Shown: piece after piece, positions 10,593 to 20,402 of the stretch
How the letters are laid out: each line of letters begins with the position of its first letter
Position numbering within the stretch: the first letter of the stretch is position 1
Origin: JBFFMO01 sp041390025
GTDB lineage: Bacteria > Myxococcota_A > Bradymonadia > Bradymonadales > Bradymonadaceae
Direction: 5' to 3'
Length of the DNA: 64,000 nt
Assembly (NCBI GenBank): GCA_041390025.1
Contig: JAWKQR010000009.1
Location: 90,771-154,770 of the forward strand
Made by a program: the position numbers and the translations under genes
The notes under the pieces: model-generated
The model's database searches: none
Seen by the model: only the letters and a program-made list of their open reading frames with translations
Told to the model about the DNA's origin: nothing

Positions 10593-11306
10593 ATGTCTCC
10601 AGGTTTTCCTATCGTGATGCCCCTAATCGCCGCAGCCGGTGCCGAAGAAGGCAACGTGCTTTTGAGCTACCTCGAGGACGGCGGATGGATGATGTACGTC
10701 ATCCTCACCGTGTCGCTCTTTGGAACCGCCATGTTCCTTGAGCGCGCCTTCAACTTGTACGTGCTGCGTCGGCTCAATTCCCGGGCATTTGTGTCTCGCA
10801 TCGTGTCGAACATCGAGAACCGCCGTTTTCGCGAGGCCATCGATGCCACCGAGGCTTCCAGCAAGCACCCTCTCGTCGCGGTCGCCAAAGCCGGGTTGAT
10901 CCGCTCCAACCGGCGTGAAAAGGAGATCGAGCGCGCGATGGAAAACGAGATGCTGGCCGCCATTCCGGGCTTGCAGGCTCGGATCACCATCATGGCCGTG
11001 CTCGCCAACATCGCGACGCTGCTTGGGCTGTTGGGAACCATCTTCGGTCTTATTACGGCGTTCAGTTCCGTCGCTGCGGCGTCCGCCGCTGAGCGTCAGG
11101 AAGCGCTCGCGGGTGGTATTTCTCAGGCCATGTACACCACGGCGTTCGGGATCTCCGTCGCCGTTCCTTTGTTGCTCTTCCACCACTTTCTATCCAAGCG
11201 TGTGGAGTCCATCCTCATGGAGATGGAGAGTGGAGCGAGCTCGATTCTGGTGGCGCTTTCAGGGGTTCGTGGCGACACGGGCACGGACGGACGCGCTCAG
11301 CGCTGA
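10593..11306 (+). CDS. MotA/TolQ/ExbB-family proton channel subunit
   Basis: This 237-residue inner-membrane protein has three predicted membrane segments: WMMYVILTVSLFGTAMFLE near residue 30, ITIMAVLANIATLLGLLGT near 130 and a third around GISQAMYTTAFGISVAVPLL near 175. The GLLGT and TTAFG motifs are typical of the ExbB/TolQ/AglR family, which forms proton-driven stators with ExbD/TolR partners. It is followed directly by two ExbD-like genes, a secreted protein, a pseudokinase and a TonB-like protein, so it probably energises that complex. AglR of the Myxococcus gliding motor is the closest idea by gene order; this is inference. Start ATG 10593 is preferred over ATG 10588. Confidence 0.9.
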   Translation: MSPGFPIVMPLIAAAGAEEGNVLLSYLEDGGWMMYVILTVSLFGTAMFLERAFNLYVLRRLNSRAFVSRIVSNIENRRFREAIDATEASSKHPLVAVAKAGLIRSNRREKEIERAMENEMLAAIPGLQARITIMAVLANIATLLGLLGTIFGLITAFSSVAAASAAERQEALAGGISQAMYTTAFGISVAVPLLLFHHFLSKRVESILMEMESGASSILVALSGVRGDTGTDGRAQR

Positions 11307-11315
11307 GGTGGTAGC

Positions 11316-11921
11316 GTGGCCTTCAATCGCCTAAAGCGTGTCCAAGAAGAGGCGCAAGAGCTGAACGTGATCCCGGTCATGAACTTGTTCATGGTGCTGA
11401 TCCCGTTCCTGTTGCTCGGTGCGACGTTCTTCCACATCGGTGTGATCCCGACGAGCACGCCGACGTTGAGTCCGTCCGACTCCGATGTCCCCAAGACGCC
11501 GACAACGGTCGCGGTCAACCTTGAGGTCACCCCGGATGCCATCAAGATTTCCAGCTCAAGCGTTTCGCTCGACGAAGATCAGCTCAACGCGTTGGCTGCA
11601 GAGTGGCCCAAGAAGAACAACGAATACCAAGTGCTTGAGCTCCAGAAAGCGCTCGTGGCCATCAAGGACAAGTACCCTGACAGCAACACGCTGACTGTGC
11701 TGCCGTACGAGGAGCTCAACTACCAAGACTTGGTCAAAATCTTGGACGTCACGCGCGTCCGACAGATCGGCGTCGACGAAAAGGGCGAACCCAAGATGCA
11801 GGACCTGTTTCCGGTGACGATCTTTTCGCGGTTTGTTCCGCCTGAGCTTGAGGGCGAGAACGCGGCCATCGATGACCAGGCCGCAGAAATGGAGATCGGG
11901 GACGAGGAGGTCACCGAATGA
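11316..11921 (+). CDS. ExbD/TolR-family stator protein, first copy
   Basis: The protein (201 residues) has a short cytoplasmic N-terminus, one membrane segment (NVIPVMNLFMVLIPFLLLGATFF starts near residue 16) and a periplasmic domain with VVALPYEEL-like sequence (VLPYEELNYQDLVKILDVTR) typical of ExbD/TolR/AglQ. A conserved Asp normally needed for proton conduction in the segment is replaced by Asn (PVMN), so this copy may be a partner rather than the proton-carrying one. It starts at GTG 11316 nine bases after the ExbB-like stop and overlaps the second ExbD gene by four bases (ATGA). Confidence 0.85.
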   Translation: MAFNRLKRVQEEAQELNVIPVMNLFMVLIPFLLLGATFFHIGVIPTSTPTLSPSDSDVPKTPTTVAVNLEVTPDAIKISSSSVSLDEDQLNALAAEWPKKNNEYQVLELQKALVAIKDKYPDSNTLTVLPYEELNYQDLVKILDVTRVRQIGVDEKGEPKMQDLFPVTIFSRFVPPELEGENAAIDDQAAEMEIGDEEVTE

Positions 11922-12409
11922 AAATGAAGTTCGCCAAGCAGGACAAACCACCAGGTTTGATGCTGACCTCGCTCCTCGACATGTTCACCATCATCTTGAT
12001 CTTCCTCATCGTCAGCTTCGAGGCCGAGGATTATGAGTTCAAGCTCGATCCGGGCCTGACATTGCCGGAATCCTCGGCAAACTCGGTGCTTAAGCCCGCA
12101 ATTAACCTCGCGATTACGCCTGATTCTCTGAAGATCGAGAACAACGAGATCATGAAGCTCGATCGCGGGAAGTTTCGTGACCAGTACTACACCAAAGGCG
12201 AGATTCCGGAGGTCGTTGAGCGGTTGCGCGTCGCACATGAGGAAGTCATGGCGAAGGAAGCCGCCGGAGAACTCGAAGGGGACGAGGATCCCGCAATCGT
12301 GCTCATCCAAGCGGATAAAACGCTCGATTATAAAACTTTATACCTCGTCATGCGTTCAGCATCCGTAGCGGGTTTCGACAAGTATCGACTCGCGATCATG
12401 AAAAAGTGA
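11918..12409 (+). CDS. ExbD/TolR-family stator protein, second copy
   Basis: This 163-residue protein has the canonical ExbD start: a charged N-terminus, then LTSLLDMFTIILIFLIVSF with Asp (near residue 21) in the position used for proton transfer in this family. The periplasmic part ends with IQADKTLDYKTLYLVMRSA, the usual ExbD/TolR C-terminal block. Tandem ExbD/TolR-like genes after one ExbB are also seen in the AglR-AglQ-AglS stator of Myxococcus. It overlaps the first ExbD gene by four bases and is followed eight bases later by a GTG-started gene. Confidence 0.88.
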   Translation: MKMKFAKQDKPPGLMLTSLLDMFTIILIFLIVSFEAEDYEFKLDPGLTLPESSANSVLKPAINLAITPDSLKIENNEIMKLDRGKFRDQYYTKGEIPEVVERLRVAHEEVMAKEAAGELEGDEDPAIVLIQADKTLDYKTLYLVMRSASVAGFDKYRLAIMKK

Positions 12410-12416
12410 GGCCGTT

Positions 12417-12923
12417 GTGTTTCGACTAAAACCCATTTTGGTTCTCGCGTTGATGCTCAGTTTTGCCGGGGCAGCCTTTGAATCCGTGGGCCTTGATCAT
12501 TCGGCCTACGCGCAAAAGAAGAAGCGAAAGAAGGCCAAGGCGGAGCCAAAAGAAGAAGTCACGGAGCCCGTGGCCGATGAAGGCGACGAGGCGGATGAAG
12601 AAGACGCAGACGAAGAGGGTGAGGCCGCCGCCGCGGAGGCGCCAAGCGCGACGCTGCAACGTGGAAATCGCATGGAGTTTGACGGACGGCTGATTCGCGG
12701 TGAAACGGCAGGCTCTGGCGCTGTGTTCTTGTTCCAGCGCGTCCCACGTCCACTTCCGTCCATGGTCAAGACGCGCACAAGTTACCTCGGCGAGACCGTG
12801 CAAGAGGTTTTGGGTGACTCCGGGACGGAACAATTCGACAAGACGAAAGTCGAAGCAATGAAAGAGATCGAGAAAGAAGGCAAAGCCAAGATCCTGAAGT
12901 TGCAGACTGAGAGTTCAAAATGA
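12417..12923 (+). CDS. Exported protein with basic and acidic low-complexity linker, unknown
   Basis: GTG 12417 begins a signal peptide (FRLKPILVLALMLSFAGAAF) followed by a Lys/Arg patch (KKKRKKAKAEPKEE) and an Asp/Glu-rich linker of about 40 residues. The C-terminal 80 residues look folded, with EFDGRLIRGETAGSGAVFLF and TSYLGETVQEVLGD. I do not recognise the family. It lies inside the ExbB/ExbD operon and overlaps the pseudokinase start by four bases, which suggests it is a periplasmic part of the same complex. The Asp/Glu run is compositional and not a repeat. Confidence 0.7.
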   Translation: MFRLKPILVLALMLSFAGAAFESVGLDHSAYAQKKKRKKAKAEPKEEVTEPVADEGDEADEEDADEEGEAAAAEAPSATLQRGNRMEFDGRLIRGETAGSGAVFLFQRVPRPLPSMVKTRTSYLGETVQEVLGDSGTEQFDKTKVEAMKEIEKEGKAKILKLQTESSK

Positions 12924-14071
12924 CGACTGTGCTCACGCAGATCGAACTGATCGTTCGAATCACCGGTGACAGGGGGTGGGACACATACCTCGCCCAAGAC
13001 ACCCGTCCCGGTTACGAGCATTCACCGATGTTGCGGGCAACCGGCTTCAAAGCCGACGTCGCCGAGCACGTTCAGATTCGCGGGGTGTTGGATTACGAGG
13101 CGGCGGTTGCGGTTCAGCTGAAACACCCCAACATCGTGCCAACACTTAAGGCCGGCCTCGACGGGCAGTACTGGTTCGCCGCGGAGCTCATCGCGGGCGA
13201 GTCGCTAGGCGACGTCGTGGAGCAGCTGCGCGAACGCGGATATCCCACGCTGACGGTGCCGCTGACGTTGGCGATTGGAACGCAGATGTGTGAGGCGCTC
13301 AACGCCGCACACACGAGCAAGAACGCAGCCGGGTGGTCGCTCAATGCCGTGCATGGGGGCATCGACCTTGATTCGGTCCTCCTGGGCTATGACGGCACGG
13401 TGAAAGTCCGCGAATTCGGCATCGCCAAAGCACGCCGCCAAGCATGGTTGTCGCGTATCGGCGGCCTCGCCGCGCGTCGTGTGTGTTACTTCTCTCCTGA
13501 GGAGGTTCGAGGCCGTCCTGCGGACCCCAAATCGGATGTCTACGGTGTCGGAGCCGTGCTCTACGAACTGCTCACGGGGCAACCGCCTGTGACAGGGTCG
13601 GACCCACTGCGGGCGGTCACCGAGGGGGTTCGAACACCGCCATCGTCTCACAACGCAAAGGTGACGCCACAGCTTGATGCGATCGTGATGCGTGCGTTGT
13701 CGCTCGACCCGGCCGACCGCTTCGAGAATTGCGACCACCTTCGCCACGAGCTGATGCAGCTCGCCCAAGACCCGTCCAAGGCGCTTGAACGCGTGCCCCG
13801 GATCTTGTCCCAGCTGTTCCCGGGCCGCGAGGAGATGTGGACGGAGGTGCGGCAGGCTGAAATGCGGCGTGATTGGGGAATCGTTCACGGGACGCTCCAG
13901 CGGCTGTTGATCGAGGGCAGCGAACCGACCGCCATGCGAAGCGTGCCCACTGAGTTTGGACGGGCGCCGCAACCGCTCGACGAGAACATTGACTCCGCAC
14001 TCGATGCGCTGTCCGCGCCATCGGGACCGGGTTGGGAGGCCGCGCCTGTCGGGTTGCGGCCGCACACCTGA
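12920..14071 (+). CDS. Pseudokinase (Ser/Thr kinase fold lacking catalytic motifs)
   Basis: The fold is that of bacterial eukaryotic-type kinases: KHPNIVPTLKAG near residue 70, GYDGTVKVREFGIAKARR near 155-175, and FSPEEVRGRPADPKSDVYGVG near 195, with LLTGQPP and ALSLDPADRFENCDHL later. The catalytic parts are altered: the HRD-containing loop reads VHGGIDLDSVLL (HGG for HRD and Ser for the metal-binding Asn), DFG is EFG, and no clear ATP-anchoring Lys is seen near residue 40. It is therefore probably inactive and may bind or scaffold. The frame ends in a TGA at 14071, but it may continue by a frameshift into the next protein, with which it would form one fused chain. Confidence 0.82.
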   Translation: MTTVLTQIELIVRITGDRGWDTYLAQDTRPGYEHSPMLRATGFKADVAEHVQIRGVLDYEAAVAVQLKHPNIVPTLKAGLDGQYWFAAELIAGESLGDVVEQLRERGYPTLTVPLTLAIGTQMCEALNAAHTSKNAAGWSLNAVHGGIDLDSVLLGYDGTVKVREFGIAKARRQAWLSRIGGLAARRVCYFSPEEVRGRPADPKSDVYGVGAVLYELLTGQPPVTGSDPLRAVTEGVRTPPSSHNAKVTPQLDAIVMRALSLDPADRFENCDHLRHELMQLAQDPSKALERVPRILSQLFPGREEMWTEVRQAEMRRDWGIVHGTLQRLLIEGSEPTAMRSVPTEFGRAPQPLDENIDSALDALSAPSGPGWEAAPVGLRPHT

Positions 14072-15813
14072 AGCGCTTGGGACGACGACACGGCCCCGAG
14101 GGCCCGTCCCCTGAAGACCTTCAACAGACGCATATTCAAGGGCGTGAGAACGCCCCGGCCGCACTTGACGTTGAAATCAGTCAAACGCTCCCTACCGGTG
14201 TCCCGAGTGCCATTGCTGATGCGGTATCGCCCGAAGTTGCGATGACGCACATGGCCTACAAGCCCACGCCCATGCCGGAGTCGGAACCCGTCTATCAGCC
14301 GCAGCCCGAGCCAGCATACCAGCCGCAGTCCGCACCGTTTTCGGAGCGTTCCGCGCCGTATGAGCCTGCCGGATATGAGCCCACGCCTTCGCCGGCGGCG
14401 ACACCGTACGAGGAACCCAAGCTTTCTGCGCCGATGCCCGAGCCCGCTGCGTCAGAGATGCTGCCGCCCGTCGAATCGGACGACGATGACGACGACGAGC
14501 CGTTCTTTGAGCCGTTCGCAATCGCGGAGCTCGTTGAAGCACCAGAGCTCCAACCCAAAGATGCGCAGACCAAGCCGGTCGTCGAGATCATTCGCACCGC
14601 GCAGGGCCGCGCGCTCGATATCGCCGTCCTAAACTCCCCGATACGTGGGTACTCACGGCAACAAGGGACCTTTAAGGCCCGCATGGTCGGTAAATCCGCG
14701 AACGTCAAGCTCGCGAAGCCGCTTCAGGGTTGGATCCGACGCGGCCGAAACCCGCAGGAAGATTTGCCCCCAAGATACGAAGATCAGCCTTGCTCCTGGC
14801 GACGCGGCTGAACTTCGAGATGTGTACCTACCATCTGCGCGTTTTCCACCCGCCGGCTCCGCCCAAAGGCGAGCGCCAGTTGGTGACAGCCGCAGATGTG
14901 AAGATTTTTGCGGTCGCAATCGCGGTCTCGCTTGTGCTTCACGGTGTGGGCGGTTTGGCGACGTTGTTGACCAGCTATCTGGGTGTCGAGCTGACCGTAA
15001 AGACTCCAGAGCAGCCGAAGTGTTTGCCGAGCGCGCTGCCCAAAGACAAACCCATCGAGAAGCCCAAGCCAAAGGTCGAGAAACCCAAGCCGAAACCAAA
15101 GAAGATCGAGCCCAAACCCACGTCTGACCCGACCGAAGCGCAGGCGAAGATTCCAAAGGCCGTTCGACAACAGCTCGACAAACGATTGCGGAACACGAAC
15201 GTTACGAAAAACGAAGACAAAGCGGACCGACTGATTTCGTCGTTGACGACGCCAGTCAAAGGGGATGGGGCGACCATCAAGGACGTCGTGACGAACATCG
15301 ATGCGGTCGCACGCCTGGATCACGAGGCGCGGCGTTTAACGTGACCGGCACCCTTGGAAACCTGCCCGAGGGTGGGGTCAACATCGCCACGAGCGCGGGC
15401 GGTAACCGCATTGGAGACATCGGCGGCTCGGTCGCGACGGACGTCGGTAAGCTCGACAAGCGCGAAGGAACCGGCACCGTTCGCGGCAAAGCGCGCGCCG
15501 TCAAAGCGTTGTCCAAAGTCAAAGGCACACTGAGCCAAGGCGAAGTCTTCGAGGTGATCCAGCGCAGTATTGGCCAGGTTCAGGCCTGCTACGAGAAGCA
15601 GCTTGGAAAGAACCCTGGCTTGGCGGGAAGGTCACCTTCGAGTGGACGGTCAAAACCAACGGCACGGTCGGTACGGTCAAGGAAGCGAACAACACTCTGG
15701 GTAGCCCAGAGGTGTCCAAGTGCGTATCGGGTGTCATCAAAAAAATGAAGTTCCCACGCCCGAAGGGCGGCGAAGTGGAAGTGGTCTTCCCATTTATTTT
15801 CAAAGCAGGATGA
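14032..15813 (+). CDS. FHA-like / single-membrane-segment / AgmX-PglI TonB-like protein, frameshifted
   Basis: Parts in order: a Pro/Glu/Gln-rich linker (about 14250-14450), an FHA-like beta-domain (VVEIIRTAQGRALDIAV to KISLAPGDAAELRD), YHLRVFHPPAPP, one membrane segment (IFAVAIAVSLVLHGVGGLAT), a Lys/Pro-rich periplasmic spacer (PKPKVEKPKPKPKK), and a C-terminal AgmX/PglI domain with VFEVIQRSIGQVQACYEKQL and SKCVSGVIKKMKFPRPKGG. GltG of the Myxococcus gliding machine has a comparable cytoplasmic-FHA, TM and TonB-C layout. Frames change near 14050-14110, about 14740-14830, 15335 and 15632. No convincing start or ribosome site was seen near 14030-14250, so it may be the C-terminal half of the pseudokinase protein. 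The start given is only the first ATG in that frame. Confidence 0.78.
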
Positions 15814-15819
15814 GGTCGT

Positions 15820-16317
15820 ATGAAACGCTTTTTCGCGTTGATGTTACTTTTTGCGGCCGCATGCGGCGGCACTGAAGATGCCAATGGACCCGAGGTCGTG
15901 CCGCACGTAAGCCCCGTGCAGCTGGGGGATTTCTGGCCTCAAGGAAACACGGACCCCGACTACGGCAACAACGAACGCACACCCTACGAGTGGGTGCTTC
16001 TGCTTCAGTCGGTGGGCGACGAACCTGTGAAGGTTTCAAAGGCGTGTCTTGTCGGGGACGCGAGCAATTTCATCATTGAAGGGCCGGTTCCTACGACGAT
16101 CCCGGCCGGCGACGAAGGGGCGATACGCCTTACCTACGGTCGAAATAACCCAGGGTCTGACCGTGTCGCGGTGGTTGTGCGATCCAATGCCAAGAACTTC
16201 CCCACCCTTGTTGTGCCCCTGTGTGCATCCGTGGTCGCTGACGGCGCCGATAAAAACAAAGCTGTTCAGCCCTGCGAGTTCCCCGAATCGGACATCCCTG
16301 CGGACCCTTGCAACTAA
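15820..16317 (+). CDS. Lipoprotein, function unknown
   Basis: ATG 15820 starts a signal with lipobox (LLFAAACGG). The 165-residue product has a mature part rich in beta-strands, with DFWPQGNTDPDYGNNERTP near residue 40 and GNTDPDYGN-like Asn/Asp turns; the fold may be an Ig-like/ASPM-SPD-2-Hydin-like domain (VSKACLVGDASNFIIEGP, IPAGDEGAIRLTY). It follows the TonB-like gene by six bases and ends the plus-strand operon before a putative terminator. The Ig-like assignment is tentative. Confidence 0.7.
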   Translation: MKRFFALMLLFAAACGGTEDANGPEVVPHVSPVQLGDFWPQGNTDPDYGNNERTPYEWVLLLQSVGDEPVKVSKACLVGDASNFIIEGPVPTTIPAGDEGAIRLTYGRNNPGSDRVAVVVRSNAKNFPTLVVPLCASVVADGADKNKAVQPCEFPESDIPADPCN

Positions 16318-16344
16318 GCTGCGGCAGCCTAGCGCACACGAAAT

Positions 16345-16378
16345 GCTAGAGGTCCAACTCTAGCTTTTCTTCTTTCTT
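16345..16378 (+). terminator. Putative Rho-independent terminator of the ExbB/TonB-like operon
   Basis: A perfect 7-bp inverted repeat (GCTAGAG, six-base loop, CTCTAGC; 16345-16351 and 16358-16364) is followed by a T-rich run (TTTTCTTCTTTCTT). It overlaps the end of the minus-strand gene stopping at 16346. The stem is only moderately GC-rich. Confidence 0.45.
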
Positions 16379-17098
16379 GATGGGTTCGGCAGCTTCCTTC
16401 GTGTCGGCCTTCTTGACATCGCTCGTCTTCTTCTCTTTTTCGGCGTCGGTCTCAGGATTGGCCTTTGCTTTGGCCTTTCTGGCGGTCTTGATACGCGCGT
16501 CACGTTCCTTGGCGCTCGCAAGGATCTCGGGCGAGATGTAGAACACGGGCGTGTCCTTGCCTCCCTGCGTGAACTTCCCGTACGAATCCCACCAATCCAC
16601 AGTCAACTTATCCATGCGGGTGCGTTGCTCTTCGACCGCAACATTGGCCTTTTCAATGTCCTTGCGAATCGATTCTGCGCTGGCGCGCAACGGTGCGAGG
16701 TCATAAACGGCGATGTCATTGCGCATGGCGGTCTCAGCGGTCGACAGAGTGTACTTCGCCTCCGCGAGCGATAGCTGAAGTTCCGCGCGCTCCAACTTCA
16801 GTTCGGCCATGGTCACGCGCGAATCCGCGAAGACCTCTAGTTTGTTGAGCAGTCCCTCGGACCCCTTGGGCCACATCGCAGCATTCGTCAGTTCGGAGCG
16901 CCAAACTTGCGTGGCCTTCATCTCAAGCACGGCGTCATCGCGACGAGCGCGGGCAATCGAGACCGCGTCCTGAGCGTCCGCGACGAATCGGCGAGCATCT
17001 AAAGGCACGTTTGAGTCGTGCAATCCAATGGGTTTCACCCCGGAGCTGCAGGCGGGGAGGCTGACCAAAATCGCCAGCAAGAGAGTATGTTTCCGCAT
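16346..17098 (-). CDS. Lipoprotein with coiled-coil and charged tail
   Basis: The likely start is ATG 17098, preceded by GAGG; ATG 17110 overlaps the upstream stop. The signal ends in a lipobox (LVSLPACSS). The middle is predominantly alpha-helical with heptad-like Leu/Ala/Glu patterns (LKLERAELQLSLAEAKYTL) and reads as coiled-coil; the last 60 residues are Lys/Glu/Ala-rich and probably disordered. No known family is recognised. It ends the minus-strand operon that starts with the outer-membrane beta-barrel protein and is coupled to the TPR lipoprotein upstream. Confidence 0.75.
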   Translation of the reverse strand: MRKHTLLLAILVSLPACSSGVKPIGLHDSNVPLDARRFVADAQDAVSIARARRDDAVLEMKATQVWRSELTNAAMWPKGSEGLLNKLEVFADSRVTMAELKLERAELQLSLAEAKYTLSTAETAMRNDIAVYDLAPLRASAESIRKDIEKANVAVEEQRTRMDKLTVDWWDSYGKFTQGGKDTPVFYISPEILASAKERDARIKTARKAKAKANPETDAEKEKKTSDVKKADTKEAAEPIKKEEKLELDL

Positions 17099-17106
17099 GC
17101 CACGCC

Positions 17107-20100
17107 TCATTTAATCACCCGGCCGCCGTCGCGTCCTTTCTGGAAGCGTTTATCGACTTCGCCCATCGCCGAAGTCACCTTGGCCGCTTGGAGTAACACC
17201 TTCATGTTCTGGCGTCCGGCTTCAATTCCGCCTTCTGCGGCACGATGAAACGCCTCGAACGCACCGGTGTAGTCTCCAATGTTGTAGCTCGCGACGCCAA
17301 GTAGGTTTTGTTCCAGTGCGCCACCGCCGACCTGAATGGCCCTAGCGAGCACCAGGCGAGCCGAATGAGGGTCACCCCCGTCAAGGAAGCGCTCACCGAG
17401 CTCGCGGAGCTTGTCGACGTCTTCAGGGTTTTTAGAAAGTTCCGCCCGCAATTCGTCCAGGCCCTTAACAGGCGATGCTTTGCGCGCAGTGATTTCGTCG
17501 TAGGGCACAAAAATCTTGTCGTGGCTTCGACCCTTCAAGCACTCACGCACAACCGGAGTGAAGTTCGCGCTGGTCCAAGCAAGGTCGCCACATGCCTGCA
17601 ACGCTTCCTTGGCCTGGGCCCGCATGTTTTCGACACGCGCCGTCAACGCTTCTTTGACTTGCTGTTTCTGCGCCGCGGTCAAATCTGCGGGCATTGGGAC
17701 GCCGTCGAGCTTGTCCGCGCAATATTCCATGGCGGTAGACAGGCGCGAAAGCGCCGCGGCCGTGTACTCGACGCTGCCTTGCCGCGCGGCGTTGAGGTAA
17801 CTTTGCTGCGTGACTTCGACGAGGGCGATGAACTCTTCGATGAGGTCGATATCCTCGGGTGTCGGGTACGTCTTGATGGTCGCCAGCATCACTTCAGCCA
17901 TCCTGTAGTGCGCACGCGCAATGGCTTCGGTGGATGCGCTGTCGGTGTTCAAGACCGACTGCAGGTTGCCCTCAGCGCCTTCAATGTCTCCGGCGGCCAC
18001 CTTTCCAAGCCCAATACGCGCCAGAGACTCAGGCTCGCCCAGACTCAAAGCCCTTGAGCGCCTTGAGGGTTTCTTTGCCCGACGACACGCGCTCGGTGAG
18101 GGCGGCGAGTTTCGCAACCGCTTCAATCTGACCCTGACCGCTTGAGCCCTTGATGGCGTCGTCGAAAAGACTCTCGGCCTTCTTGACGTTACCGAGTTGC
18201 TCGTTGAGCTCGCCGGCGGCCACCAGAAGTTGAACTTTCTGCGAAGGATTGACGTCGGCTGCCTGCTTCAGGAATTGGACCGCCAAATCGTAGTCGAAGC
18301 GCGCCACAGCGGTCTGTGCCAGCGATGTGAAAATACCTGGGAGCTGGTCGCTCTTGGGGTAGTTCTTCGCGAGCGAATCCGCCAGCTTGTACATGTTTTC
18401 GCTGTCGCCGACCGCACGCGACGCGACAAACGCGTTGATCAGCGCGCGTTCGCCAAGGTCACTGCCTTGGTTCTTCTCGGCAAAGGCAATGAGCACGCCG
18501 ATATCACCGCCTTCGTCGCCGGCCGCTTTGAGCGACAGCTCATCAAGCTTGCGTTGCTCGGTCGCCGCCAAAATGCGCTTGATGTCACCCTTGAGCTCAG
18601 GGCTCGCCGGTGACGAACCATCCATGAAACGACGCGATGCGTACATCAAACCGTCGTAGTCATTGATCGTATTGTAGCTGTCGAGCGCGAGGCGAATCGC
18701 TGCATCCGCTTCCTTGCTCTGGGGGAACTCGTACGCAACCGCCGTTAATTTATCGATGGCCTCAACATATTGGCCCTCGTCGTAGACGGCCTGTGCGATG
18801 GCGAACTTGACGCGGCGTTCTTTGTCGTCTGCGAGCTGGTAGGCGAGCAGAGTAGCACCTGCGCGACGCAAAGAAGCCCGCGCCGTGACGCGTTCGTAGC
18901 GCCCCTGATTGGACGCCTTTTCGAGCGAGGTCTGGAAGTGCACCACCGCGTCGTAGAGCGCGTCTCGACGTTCGTTGTCGTCTTCGATTAGGTCAGAAGC
19001 CTCAAGCGCTGCGAGCCCGGCTTCCAAATCCCGACCCGCTGACGCCAAGACGTCCGCATCGTTGAGGAGCATGTTTGCGCGCTCCTTCGCCTCGGGAAAC
19101 GTGCTCAGATAGGCTTCGTAGATACGCGCCAACTGTGTCGGATCGGCTGACTTCTTGCGGTTTTGGCCGGCTCGCTCCTGCGAGGTCGTGGCGAGGTCAC
19201 GAAGGTAGACTTCGAACTCGTCGATCATCCGCTTTCGCTCGTCCGGCTTGACGTTGAGGCGATTGTAGTAGCGGACCAACGCGGACGCGATCAACTCGCC
19301 GTCTTGGCCGACTTCGCGGTAGTCCTTCAGGCGTTTGATCGAGGTGTAGAGGGTACGCGCATCGTCGAGCCGATCGATGCTAGCGGGGCCGAGGCGCAAC
19401 AACTCACGTGTGGTCAGCATCGCCCCCGTAAACTGGTCCATCGTGCGGTAGCGATTGGCGAGCTTGGAGAGCGCCGCAACATAGGTGGCGCGGTTGTAAG
19501 CCATCTTCTGGTAAAACGCGATGGAGTCCGACGGCTTACGCAGGCGTGAGTAGCAATACGCTAAGTCCACCAGCGCTTCACGTCGAACGTCGATCTCTTG
19601 GGATGCCGCGCCTTCGCCGGCGGCGGTCGCCTGTTGAACCAGCAACGGAGTCTCGGCTGCCTGCTCGCGCAAGGCCTTCATCCGAGCTTCCCAGGCGTTG
19701 GACTTCTCGATCGCCGCCTCAAAATTGGTTAGAGCCGGTCCGCATTCACCGTTGTTGACCCACACCCAAGCCAGTTTGTAGTGCCCAAGACCTGTGACCG
19801 GTTGCAGCGGCGCCTTGACGATCTCTTCGTAGTACTTTTGCGCTTCCGTGAGCTCGTTTCGGTCGAAGTAGTAGTCGCCTAGCACAAGCAGCGCGTTGGC
19901 GCGCAGCGGTGTGTCGGGGAAGTTGTCGACGAGCTTCGTGTAGGCCGCGCGCATCTCGTCGAAGTTGCCCAGCTCTCGGTGTTCGTGTCCGATGTTGAAC
20001 AGAACCTGAGGAATCAGCGGGGACTGAGGGAAACGAGACTCCACCAGCTCATACGTCGAGATCGCTTCGTCCTTGAGCAAGCGAACTTGTGGCACGTGCA

Positions 20101-20402
20101 GGACGCGCGTGGAGCGTTGCTCGCGCTCATAGGCGAGTTGGTAGTGGTAGCGAGCCTCTTCAGACAGCAACTCCGCAAGCCGCACGTAGAGCTCGGCCGG
20201 TAAGGGGCACCGCGGACACCGCGATCGTGGCGCGCGTCTCTTCAATGGCGTTACGAACTTTCGTGATGTTGAGACGGATTGTCTCCACCGTCGGGGTGTC
20301 GCGTACTTGCTGAGGCTTGTTCGCGCAACCGCCGAGCAACGTCAGGCAGAGCAGGGCGGCCGCGCCACGACCCATCCATCGCTTGGTAATCAGTCGATGC
20401 AT
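17107..20402 (-). CDS. Large TPR-rich lipoprotein, frameshifted
   Basis: The start ATG 20402 opens a lipobox signal (LLCLTLLGGCANK). The mature protein, about 1,090 residues, is almost entirely alpha-helical tetratricopeptide-like repeats, for example PLIPQVLFNIGHEHRELGNF, DTPLRANALLVLGDYYFDRN and EYTAAALSRLSTAMEYC. It is read through frame changes near 20215 and near 18047. Such large TPR proteins in the envelope act as scaffolds; its size and its place beside a second TPR lipoprotein and a beta-barrel protein recall GltD/GltE of the Agl-Glt system, but sequence identity to those was not tested. It overlaps the preceding gene's stop by 13 bases. Confidence 0.8.
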
